From positions 1,505,115-1,569,114 of the forward strand of contig NZ_VLLG01000003.1 of NCBI RefSeq assembly GCF_007830125.1: DNA of 64,000 bases. Direction: 5' to 3'. The position numbers were made by a program, and so were the translations under genes. The stretch comes from Chitinophaga japonensis. Lineage in GTDB: Bacteria; Bacteroidota; Bacteroidia; Chitinophagales; Chitinophagaceae. A model generated the notes under the pieces. The model worked only from the letters and a program-made list of their open reading frames with translations. It was not told where the DNA came from and searched no databases. Shown one piece after another: positions 10,004 through 17,905 of this stretch (the stretch's first letter is position 1; each line of letters starts with the position of its first letter).

Positions 10004-11380
10004 ATGCAAGCTAAAAATAAAGCCGTGATATTATGCAGCGCGCTGCTCCTGCTGGCCGGCTGCAGCAAATATACCGATATCCAGACGCAGGGGAGCCTGA
10101 TACCCGGGCAACTGGAGAATTACCGCTATCTCCTGAACAATACATCCACATTCGAACCGGGCGGCATACTGCCCGATATTGCCTCCGCTGATGTGAACAT
10201 CGCGGATAGCGTACAGCAGGCCGCCCTGTCTGGTAGCAGCTATTACCATTATTTCAGGGCCTGCTACACCTGGCAGTCGCCTATATACGAGTTGCCGACG
10301 GACAGGGATCGTGACTGGGACACTTACTACGCGCGTATCTATAACTGTAATGTAGTGCTGGATGAAGTGCCCGGCAGCAGCGGCAGTGATGCCGAAAAAA
10401 CGGCATTGATGGCCGAAGCGCTCACCCACCGGGCAGACGCCTACCTAAACCTGGTAAATGAATATGCAAAGCCGTACAACATGGCAACAGCGGCAGCAGA
10501 TCCCGGTGTGCCCCTGCTGCTGGCGCCTTCACTGGATCAGCCATTGAACAGGGCCTCCGTAGCGGTTGTATATGACCGTATCGCGGCTGATCTTACCACT
10601 GCTGTACGTTCCCTGCCGGAACACAGCGAGTACAATACCCTGCCTGGCAAAGCGGCGGCCTACTCGCTGCTGGCAAGGATGTACCTGCTGATGGCGGATT
10701 ATCCTGCCGCCGGCCTGTATGCAGACAGCGCATTGGCGCTCCAGTCCACGCTGAACGACCTGGGCGCCATTACCACCTACCCGCACAGGCAGGAGGACCC
10801 CGAGATCATTTTCGGAAAGATCGCCTATACGGATGCCCGTTATCCGCCCGGTACATTCCGTTTGAGTGACGAGCTGCTGGCCTTGCTGGGCACGGCCGAT
10901 ATGCGCTACCAGCTCTTCACGGCCGATGCCGCCGCCTACCTGGGCAGCGGCTACACCGGGCGCTTTTTTTACCGGGAACGGCTTACCGGCGAAGCCCGGA
11001 ACATCGGCACCTCCGTGCCGGAGATGATGCTTGTAAAGGCGGAAAGCCTGGCCAGGGCCGGCGACGCGCCGGCAGCCATGGAGATGGTGAACCGGCTCCG
11101 GCAGCAACGCTTCAAAGCAGAGGACTACGTGCCGCTGGCGGCCCTGGATGCCAATGACGCCATTGTAAAAGTAGTGGAGGAACGCAGGCGGGAATTCTTT
11201 TGCCGTATGCTGCCCTGGTTTGACCAGCGCCGCCTGAAAAATGATCCGCTGTTCTCCCGCACCTATACCCGCACCTGGCATGGCGATAGCTATACGTTGG
11301 AACCTAACAGCAACCGCTATGTATTTCCCATCGGCATGTATTATATCAACCTGAACCCGGAGATTGAACAAAATCCCTGA
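10004..11380 (+). CDS. SusD/RagB family surface lipoprotein
   Basis: This 458-residue protein has a lipoprotein signal (LLLLAGC, Cys20) and a SusD-like helical TPR scaffold. Recognisable parts are AEALTHRADAYLNLVNEYAKPYN, KAAAYSLLARMYLLMADYPAAGLYADSAL and, near the end, a RRREFFCRMLPWFDQRRL segment typical of the C-terminal half. SusD proteins form the lid of the SusC barrel and capture ligand at the surface. It starts 18 bp after the susC gene. An AAGGAAAG stretch just upstream resembles a ribosome binding site, which is uncommon in this phylum. At 458 residues it is slightly shorter than polysaccharide-type SusD proteins. Confidence 0.92.
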   Translation: MQAKNKAVILCSALLLLAGCSKYTDIQTQGSLIPGQLENYRYLLNNTSTFEPGGILPDIASADVNIADSVQQAALSGSSYYHYFRACYTWQSPIYELPTDRDRDWDTYYARIYNCNVVLDEVPGSSGSDAEKTALMAEALTHRADAYLNLVNEYAKPYNMATAAADPGVPLLLAPSLDQPLNRASVAVVYDRIAADLTTAVRSLPEHSEYNTLPGKAAAYSLLARMYLLMADYPAAGLYADSALALQSTLNDLGAITTYPHRQEDPEIIFGKIAYTDARYPPGTFRLSDELLALLGTADMRYQLFTADAAAYLGSGYTGRFFYRERLTGEARNIGTSVPEMMLVKAESLARAGDAPAAMEMVNRLRQQRFKAEDYVPLAALDANDAIVKVVEERRREFFCRMLPWFDQRRLKNDPLFSRTYTRTWHGDSYTLEPNSNRYVFPIGMYYINLNPEIEQNP

Positions 11381-11406
11381 GCGGACGGAAACTATAAATC
11401 AAAGTA

Positions 11407-13395
11407 ATGAACAAGCTACTCAGAAATGTTTTGGTATGCCTGGCGGCTCTTTGCTGCATTACGGACGCGCATGCGCAACAGAAAAGATGGATCATCACAC
11501 CGGAAAGGCCCGTTACCGGGGATACGGTGCATATGCAGTACTACCCCGACAGCGTGATGCTGGCAACAGGACGGCCGCCCGGCGCTGTAGTGTATAAGTA
11601 TGATACCTTGTATCACTGGTCCGTCAGCGACCTGGCGCTGCGGCCCGCAAAAGACGGAGGATACACCGCCGATATCCACCTGGATTCGACAACCGGGCTG
11701 CTCGCCTTTAAGTTCACGGCAGGGGAGGTGGCCGACAACAATAACGATACCGGTTATATTATTATGTGCGCCAGCGGGGGCAGGCAATACAAAGGGGCAT
11801 ACGCCGGCTACGGCCTGCTGCGCGCCCCCAGGTACAATATGGGCATTCCCGGCTACTATCAGCATCTCAATATCAGCGATACGGCCGTGTACTTCTGGAT
11901 GAACCAGGAGATCGGCTACCAGCAGGGAGCGGCCAGGCAGGTAGTGCTCCCCTTCGTGGAAGCGCTGTCCAAAATGGAAATGCTTGCCGGCAACCCACCG
12001 GCATCCAACCCACGTATCCACCGCGCGGCCAGCTATATGCTGCACCTGCCGGCGCCCACGGAAAAGGAGCTGTATGTAACCGCCCTTATGTATAGTAAAT
12101 ACCTGGGAGACCAGCAAACGGCGGACTCCATCCACGCGGCTATGCGGCAGCAGTTTCCCGCCGGTATCATCAATAAACTGGATGCCTGGAATGCATTATC
12201 CGCCTATGTTCTGAAAGAGAAAGACAGCCAAAAGGTGCTGGCGCGGCAGGAAGAGTTTCTCCAACGTTTCCCACAGGACCATGCGCTGGACCAGTTGGCA
12301 GGTATAGATTATGACAGGATTTACCGGAGCATTGCCGCTATTTATATCGCCCGAAAGGATACTACTTTCCTGCGCCGTTACCTGGATGTTTTGCCGCTGC
12401 CGGTGCTGGCCCTTGCTTACTACAAGATGGTGGAAATACCTTACGATATCTGGAAAAGCGCGCCGGCAAAGGATGTGTACGGGGCGTCTGCCGCTATGCT
12501 GGAGCGGTTCCGGCAACTGAAAAATGAAAGGCCACAGGCGTACTGGTACTATTCACCCCGCGAATGGACCGCTTACTGCGATAAATTGTTCCGGAACAAT
12601 TATGTGACGCATGCGCATATACTGCAGGAAACCGGTCGGGATAAAGCAGGGCTGGAAATGGCCGCCTTTGCGCAGCAGTTGTTCAGCTACAGGAACGCCA
12701 CGCTAAATGAAGTACAGGCCAGGTTGCTGGAAAAGGCGGGGAAGGAAAAAGAGCTGTCGGCCGTGCTGCACAACAGCGTAAGGATGAACCAGGCTTCCGC
12801 CGCCATCTTTGATATGCTGAAAAAGGAGTACCTGCACACGTATAGCAATGAGGCTGGTTTTGATGCATGGCTCAACTCCCTGAAAGATGCGCATACAATG
12901 GAATTACTGGAAGAGGAATTGGCCGGCAGGATGATCCGCCAGCCGGCGGCGCCTTTTGTGCTGGAGGACATGAACAACCATAAAGTATCCCTGTCCTCCC
13001 TGTCCGGGAAAGTAGTGGTGCTGGATTTCTGGGCCACCTGGTGCGGCCCCTGCAAAGCGGCCATGCCGGGCATGCAGATGGCGCAGGAGCGCTTCCGGGA
13101 TGACAGCAACGTGGTCTTTTATTTTATTGATACCCAGGAAAAGGACCCGCAGTACCGGGAAAAAGTAAAGGCCTTTATCGCGCAGAAAAGATATCCGTTC
13201 AGGGTGCTGTTTGATAATGGCGAAGCCACCTATGAGGCCTACCGTCAGTTGATCCATACCTCCGGTATCCCGTTTAAGATAGTGATTGATCCCGCCGGCA
13301 ATGTACGTTTCGGGCAGGTAGGATACATGGGTAGTCCCAGTGCGCTGGCAGACGAGATCAGCATCATGGTGTCGCTGGCCAGGCAGGCAGAATGA
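11407..13395 (+). CDS. Secreted TlpA-like thioredoxin-domain protein
   Basis: This 662-residue protein has a signal peptide (1-23, ending DAHAQ). A beta-rich region (about 25-160) and a long helical middle part (about 170-500) match no named domain that I recognise. A C-terminal thioredoxin fold follows (about 515-655) with the active site WCGPC (Cys546 and Cys549), FWATW before it and a GIP cis-proline loop. The TlpA/ResA-type module would act as a periplasmic thiol-disulfide oxidoreductase. The gene is 26 bp after susD and ends just before a terminator-like hairpin, so it probably closes the sigma/FecR-controlled operon. Large thioredoxin fusions beside STN-type SusC/SusD pairs recur in this group; their role is not established. 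Confidence 0.88.
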   Translation: MNKLLRNVLVCLAALCCITDAHAQQKRWIITPERPVTGDTVHMQYYPDSVMLATGRPPGAVVYKYDTLYHWSVSDLALRPAKDGGYTADIHLDSTTGLLAFKFTAGEVADNNNDTGYIIMCASGGRQYKGAYAGYGLLRAPRYNMGIPGYYQHLNISDTAVYFWMNQEIGYQQGAARQVVLPFVEALSKMEMLAGNPPASNPRIHRAASYMLHLPAPTEKELYVTALMYSKYLGDQQTADSIHAAMRQQFPAGIINKLDAWNALSAYVLKEKDSQKVLARQEEFLQRFPQDHALDQLAGIDYDRIYRSIAAIYIARKDTTFLRRYLDVLPLPVLALAYYKMVEIPYDIWKSAPAKDVYGASAAMLERFRQLKNERPQAYWYYSPREWTAYCDKLFRNNYVTHAHILQETGRDKAGLEMAAFAQQLFSYRNATLNEVQARLLEKAGKEKELSAVLHNSVRMNQASAAIFDMLKKEYLHTYSNEAGFDAWLNSLKDAHTMELLEEELAGRMIRQPAAPFVLEDMNNHKVSLSSLSGKVVVLDFWATWCGPCKAAMPGMQMAQERFRDDSNVVFYFIDTQEKDPQYREKVKAFIAQKRYPFRVLFDNGEATYEAYRQLIHTSGIPFKIVIDPAGNVRFGQVGYMGSPSALADEISIMVSLARQAE

Positions 13396-13423
13396 TCTTT
13401 CTCATAAGCAGTGTGATTGACCC

Positions 13424-13456
13424 GGGAGAGTGGCTGCGGCTGCTCTCCCTATTTTA
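13424..13456 (+). terminator. Rho-independent terminator after the thioredoxin gene
   Basis: GGGAGAG (13424-13430) pairs with CTCTCCC (13443-13449) and is followed by TATTTTA. It lies 29 bp past the stop codon of the thioredoxin gene and before the hydrolase gene, so the hydrolase may have its own transcript or depend on read-through. Confidence 0.65.
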
Positions 13457-13474
13457 AGTATCAGTAATGAAAAC

Positions 13475-14617
13475 ATGAAAGCAGTATATATCCTCATCGC
13501 CTGTATATGCTGGTGGCTACCGGCATCCGCGCAGGCAGATACGCCTTATATCGCTACAGACGTCCATTATTATAATGCAGACAGCAGCATTCGCTTCGGC
13601 GGTACCCTAACGCTGCCGCAGGGCGGGGAAAACTGCCCCGCAGTGGTGCTGGTATCCGGTACCGGCCGGCAGGACCGGGATGGAACTATGGCGGGCCATA
13701 AAATGTTCCGGGTGATGGCAGACTACCTGGGCCGCCATGGCATTGGCGTACTAAGGGTAGACGACCGGGGCGTGGGAACCAGCACCGGGAACTACGCGGA
13801 AGCTACTACCGCCGATTTTGCGGCAGACGCGCTGGCCAGCCTGCAATGGTTGCGCAGGCACAAAGGCGTAAACCCGCATGCTGTGGGTCTTATCGGGCAC
13901 AGCGAAGGCGGCGCCGCAGCGTATATGGCGGCCGCTGCCAGCCGGGAGGTGGCTTTTGTGATCAGTCTTGCAGGACTGGCCACACCTGGCCTGCAGGCCC
14001 TTAAACAGCAGAACCGCGCCCTTGTGAACAGCGCGTCCATACCGGCACAGAAAAAGTACCGGTACAACAGCGTTAATGATCTCATGTTCGATACGGTATA
14101 TACTTATGCGCAGTCACCGGACCTGGAGCAACATATCCGTTCGGCTTTTGCGGTATGGCAGCGGCAGGACAGCCTGTACCTGCTGCATCACCCGCCCGAC
14201 CCGGATGACAAAGGCCGCTTTTTCTTCCCGCTGGAATCCTATATACACGTGGCCACCGGGCCCTGGTACCGCTATCACATCCGTTTTGACCCGGCGCCCT
14301 GGCTGGAAAAGGTGCAGGCGCCCATCCTGGCTGTGAACGGGGATAAGGACCTGATGGTGGATGCCGCGCAAAACCTGGAAAATTTCAGGAAATATACTTC
14401 CCGCAATAAGGATGTGATGATTGTAAAAGTGCCGGGCCTAAACCACCTGTTCCAGCATTGTATTACCTGCACGCGGGAAGAGCCGGCGACATTGAAGGAA
14501 GATATGGCTCCCGGAGTGCTGGAGATGATAGTGGAGTGGATCAGGAAGCAGGTAGTGTCCCCACCAGTGTTACCACGCTCCGCGCCGGCACACGCAACCC
14601 ATCCTTCGCGGCAATAA
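13475..14617 (+). CDS. Secreted alpha/beta hydrolase (S33-like)
   Basis: This 380-residue protein starts at ATG 13475, where a clear signal peptide begins (MKAVYILIACICWWLPASA). An in-frame GTG/ATG-like extension further upstream was rejected for this reason. The alpha/beta hydrolase fold shows VVLVSGTGRQDRDG, VLRVDDRGVGTS and the nucleophile elbow LIGHSEGG with Ser143. The late motifs AVNGDKDLMVD and PGLNHLFQHC supply the probable acid and histidine. It is likely a periplasmic esterase or peptidase of the serine aminopeptidase type. The 3' end overlaps the convergent GH30 gene by 77 bp, encoding a proline/histidine-rich tail after the conserved fold. Confidence 0.87.
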   Translation: MKAVYILIACICWWLPASAQADTPYIATDVHYYNADSSIRFGGTLTLPQGGENCPAVVLVSGTGRQDRDGTMAGHKMFRVMADYLGRHGIGVLRVDDRGVGTSTGNYAEATTADFAADALASLQWLRRHKGVNPHAVGLIGHSEGGAAAYMAAAASREVAFVISLAGLATPGLQALKQQNRALVNSASIPAQKKYRYNSVNDLMFDTVYTYAQSPDLEQHIRSAFAVWQRQDSLYLLHHPPDPDDKGRFFFPLESYIHVATGPWYRYHIRFDPAPWLEKVQAPILAVNGDKDLMVDAAQNLENFRKYTSRNKDVMIVKVPGLNHLFQHCITCTREEPATLKEDMAPGVLEMIVEWIRKQVVSPPVLPRSAPAHATHPSRQ

Positions 14618-16073
14618 TTCCCCCCGGCGCCAGGCTGCCGGCGGCCGATGTGGTATAGGTACGGTACCGGTCCGGCAGGGAGGGGCCGCCCTTTAGCGTA
14701 ACGTCCAGCGCGGCGGCGCTGTTATTCACCAGCACCATGCTGAAAGTATGGTCCGCATTGCGGTAGGCGGATACCAGCAGGGTGGGGGCCAGCGTGCTGT
14801 CGCCCAGGGTGGCCTGTACCCGCCGTGCGCCCGGCCTGATAAAGCGGCTGTAGTTACCCAGCACCCACAGCATTTTGCTCTCGTAGTATTGCCCGTCCGT
14901 TTTTTGTTTGTCAATGTACACCAGGCCGTCCTTGTAATCATAGGGCGACACCGCCAGCCAGTGATGCCAGGCTGCGGCATTGGCAATGGTGAGGTCCTGG
15001 TGTATCACGCGGGCCAGGTACAGGGCCGCATCCATGCCCAGGTCCCGGCCGCTGCCGTTGATCTCGCCCGCATTGTCGCCCAGTATGCAGTATTCGGACT
15101 GCCAGTATTCCAGTCCCTTCACCCCGGCTACTTGTGCCGCCAGCCTTTGCCGTACCTGTACGGCGGTATCATAGGGAGAAGAAGTAAAATAACTGTGCCC
15201 GGCAATGCTGTGCTCCACTGCCGGCAGTTGCCCCAGGTAAGCGGAGGAGGCGGGATCAAAGAAGGCGCTCACCTGCGCGCCGCGGGCGGGCTTGTTGGCG
15301 GTTTCATACAGGTAGTTGAGCTGCCCGGCTTCCGGCACCAGTATCTTCGTGGGCAGGCGTTGGGCCGTAAACGTTTGGCTAATGGCCTTTACCAGGCCGC
15401 TTACCTGCGCATTGCTGTAGGGGCAGCCTTCCTGGCCGCCATCGCTCCAGTCCCATTGCGGCTCATTCACCGGGCTCAGGTAGCCGAACAGGATGCCGGT
15501 ATGGGCCTGTACGCCTTTTATGACCTGTGCTACATAGGTAGCCAGGTCCTGGTAGCGGCTGCTGTCTATGTTGCAATTGCCTTTTGTGGCAAATGCTTTC
15601 CCGTTCCGCGTGAGCTGCACCGGGGGGCTGTTCAGGAAAGCCAGGAACTGGCTGACGCCTCTTTCCCTGGCGGCCTGCAGGAACCACTGCTGTCCTGCCT
15701 GCCTGTTCCAGTTATAGGTGTGGTCCGGTTCCAGGAACGATTCCGCCCGCCGCCATTCATCGCCGATGCCGCTGTTGTCGCCCTGCTGCGCGCTGCCTGC
15801 GCCTACATTGAAACGCCAGAGGGAAAGCCCGATGCCCTGTGGTTGCCCGCCGGCGGTAGTGTCCATGCTGAATAAGAGGTCCGCGATGGCGTTTTTCTTA
15901 TCCGCCGGCCAGGCGCCTGCAAACTGGCAGGCCCAGGCATCGGATGCGCCAAAGCTGCGGATGGTCTGGTAAGTAACGGCTGCATCCACGTTAACGGATA
16001 CCTGCTTTACCTGCCCGTACAGGCGCGGTATGCCCGGCAGGCAGGCCAGTAATAATATGATGATGTTTCGCAT
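14541..16073 (-). CDS. Secreted GH30-family glycoside hydrolase
   Basis: This 510-residue protein has a signal peptide (1-20, ending RLYGQ) and a GH30-type catalytic barrel followed by a small beta-sandwich. The predicted acid/base is Glu204 in LSPVNEPQWDW and the nucleophile Glu327 in EYWQSEYCIL; GFGASDAW-like SFGASDAW (about 41-47) and LSLWRFNVGAGS are also typical. GH30 covers beta-glucosidases, endo-beta-1,6-glucanases, beta-1,6-galactanases and xylanases. The SPVNEPQW form resembles endo-beta-1,6-galactanase-like members, but subfamily and substrate are inferences. It is the last gene of a minus-strand SusC-SusD-GH30 unit, separated from susD by a 29-bp inverted repeat. Its 3' end overlaps the convergent hydrolase gene. 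Confidence 0.88.
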   Translation of the reverse strand: MRNIIILLLACLPGIPRLYGQVKQVSVNVDAAVTYQTIRSFGASDAWACQFAGAWPADKKNAIADLLFSMDTTAGGQPQGIGLSLWRFNVGAGSAQQGDNSGIGDEWRRAESFLEPDHTYNWNRQAGQQWFLQAARERGVSQFLAFLNSPPVQLTRNGKAFATKGNCNIDSSRYQDLATYVAQVIKGVQAHTGILFGYLSPVNEPQWDWSDGGQEGCPYSNAQVSGLVKAISQTFTAQRLPTKILVPEAGQLNYLYETANKPARGAQVSAFFDPASSAYLGQLPAVEHSIAGHSYFTSSPYDTAVQVRQRLAAQVAGVKGLEYWQSEYCILGDNAGEINGSGRDLGMDAALYLARVIHQDLTIANAAAWHHWLAVSPYDYKDGLVYIDKQKTDGQYYESKMLWVLGNYSRFIRPGARRVQATLGDSTLAPTLLVSAYRNADHTFSMVLVNNSAAALDVTLKGGPSLPDRYRTYTTSAAGSLAPGGIIAAKDGLRVPARSVVTLVGTLPAS

Positions 16074-16097
16074 AGCGTTAGTGGAATGTAAAATGTA

Positions 16098-16202
16098 AAA
16101 TGATAAATGTAAAATGTAAAAGTTGGTAGCAGTGGTTTAATAATACTGTAAAGTTGCGTTGCAACATATCCATCCAACTTTTACATTTTACATTTATCAT
16201 TT
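16098..16202 (-). repeat. 29-bp perfect inverted repeat between susD and GH30 gene
   Basis: Arms at 16098-16126 and 16174-16202 are perfect reverse complements built from ATGTAAAAT-type repeats, enclosing a 47-bp loop that contains a GTTGCAAC palindrome. It lies within the 141-bp gap between the susD stop and the GH30 start, on the same transcript. It could form a long A/U-rich stem that protects upstream mRNA or lowers downstream expression. Confidence 0.85.
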
Positions 16203-16214
16203 GAAATTTATCAT

Positions 16215-17888
16215 TTAATATCCGTCATTCTGTGTAATACGGCCGTTGGAAGCCTGTATCTCCGACCGGGGTATGGGCAGCCAGTAGTGTTTGTTGCTGA
16301 AGGAGCGCCCGCTCAGCGCCACCTTGCGGGTGTAGGTGTAATTGCCGTTACCGTCTGTGGTAACGTCCACGCCGTAGGCCGGCTCATTTTCCGTTACATC
16401 GGCGATCCTCCAGCGGCGCACGTCGTAAAAGCGGTGCTCCTCGAAGGCCAGCTCCACCTGCCGCTCTTTGCGGATAGCGTCCCGCATGGCGGACTGTGAT
16501 AAGCCGGCGGGCAGGGGTGGCTGGTTCACGCTGGCCCTTTGCCGTACCAGGTTTACGGCGTTGTACACGCTGGCGTCGGGCCCCACAGCTTCATTCTGCG
16601 CTTCGGCATAGTTCAGCAGCACTTCCGCGTAGCGGAGGTATATCCAGGGTTGCAGGCCTGCCACATTCCAGGGATTATCTATAGGGTTATTATCGTCCAT
16701 GAACTTGCGCAGGTAGTAACCGGTTTTGGTGGTGTTCCAGTTGGAAGGGCCGTCCTTGCTGTCCTTTCCGCCGGGCGTATATATCTGCACGGTGCTGTTC
16801 CGGTAGGTAGCGCCGTTGTACAGGATGGTGGCGTAAAAGCGCGCATCGCGGTTATCATACGGATGCTGCGGGTCGTAGCCGGAAGTTGGATCGGTAATAT
16901 CCTTCCCGTTATCCATCTGGTAAGCGTCCACGAGGTTCTGCAAGGGCGTGTTGCCCGCCCAGCCGTTGTAGCCGTTGGGACCATTGGCAATTTCCAGGCA
17001 CACATGGCGCGCGCCGATGGCAAACTGCCGGCAGAAAATGATCTCGTTACTGCTGGCATCCAGGAACAGTTGGCTGTAATTGCCAGCCAGCGAATACTGG
17101 CCCAGGTCCATCACCGCTTTGGCGGCGGCGGCGGCATCGGCCCAGGAGCCGCTGTTGTACAGGGGGCTGGCGGCATATAAGGCCAGGCGCGCTTTCAGCG
17201 CCAGCGCAGCGCCTCTGGTAGCCCTACCCAGTGGCCAACTGTTGTCATTGGCTGTGGGCAGCAACGGCGCGGCAGCATCCAGCTCCGCGATGGCATAGTC
17301 CAGGCATTCCCTGATGGTGGAGCGTGTAAACAGGGCGGCGTCGGAAAGATCGTCGTCCAGGTTGTACACTTTATCGCCCATCAGTATCACGCCGCCGTAA
17401 TTGCGGATCAGGTCATGATAACGGAACGCGCGGATAAAACGCAGCTCGCCTGTCAACCGTTCGCGGAGGCCGGCGCTCATTTGTACACTGTCTATATGGG
17501 TCAATGCATAATTACATTCGCGGATGCTGCGGTAGCTTCTGCCCCAGATGGTGCCTGCAATACCGGTGTTTTCCGGGGCCAGTTGCCCGCGCTGCACCAG
17601 CCAGGTGTTATCGTCGTTGTTATAAATGGATTCATCTGTCAGGGCGCTCCACATAGCGTATTCAAAGCCCCTGCCAAAGCCGGGATTGGTACCCTCGCCT
17701 TCCTTGTCCTGCAGCTTGATGCTCATGTAGCGGTTGATCACAAAATCTTCAAACAGGGCGGAGTCACCCAGCACGGCGGCATCAGAAACGCGGTCCGTGG
17801 GTACAATGTCCAGGTAATTCTGCTTACAGGAGGCGAACGCGCCTGCTATAACGAGTACGGGTATATATATAATCTTACTGATCTTCAT
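16215..17888 (-). CDS. SusD/RagB family glycan-binding lipoprotein
   Basis: This 557-residue protein has a lipoprotein signal (GAFASC, Cys21) followed by KQNYLDIVPTDRVSD. The SusD fold is evident from ELRFIRAFRYHDLIRNYGGV, TRGAALALKARLALYAASPLYN, a central GYNGWAGNTPLQNLVDAYQM segment and the C-terminal LRYAEVLLNYAEAQNEA, RKERQVELAFEEHRFYDVRRW and HYWLPIPRSEI motifs. It is a polysaccharide-type SusD and should bind oligosaccharide over the SusC barrel encoded 17 bp upstream. The GH30 enzyme downstream suggests the glycan class. Confidence 0.95.
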   Translation of the reverse strand: MKISKIIYIPVLVIAGAFASCKQNYLDIVPTDRVSDAAVLGDSALFEDFVINRYMSIKLQDKEGEGTNPGFGRGFEYAMWSALTDESIYNNDDNTWLVQRGQLAPENTGIAGTIWGRSYRSIRECNYALTHIDSVQMSAGLRERLTGELRFIRAFRYHDLIRNYGGVILMGDKVYNLDDDLSDAALFTRSTIRECLDYAIAELDAAAPLLPTANDNSWPLGRATRGAALALKARLALYAASPLYNSGSWADAAAAAKAVMDLGQYSLAGNYSQLFLDASSNEIIFCRQFAIGARHVCLEIANGPNGYNGWAGNTPLQNLVDAYQMDNGKDITDPTSGYDPQHPYDNRDARFYATILYNGATYRNSTVQIYTPGGKDSKDGPSNWNTTKTGYYLRKFMDDNNPIDNPWNVAGLQPWIYLRYAEVLLNYAEAQNEAVGPDASVYNAVNLVRQRASVNQPPLPAGLSQSAMRDAIRKERQVELAFEEHRFYDVRRWRIADVTENEPAYGVDVTTDGNGNYTYTRKVALSGRSFSNKHYWLPIPRSEIQASNGRITQNDGY

Positions 17889-17905
17889 GGCTTCTTTTTT
17901 TCGGT

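Noticed and set aside
13430..13474. Upstream extension of the alpha/beta hydrolase
   Set aside because: It runs through the terminator hairpin region, and the signal peptide starts at 13475.
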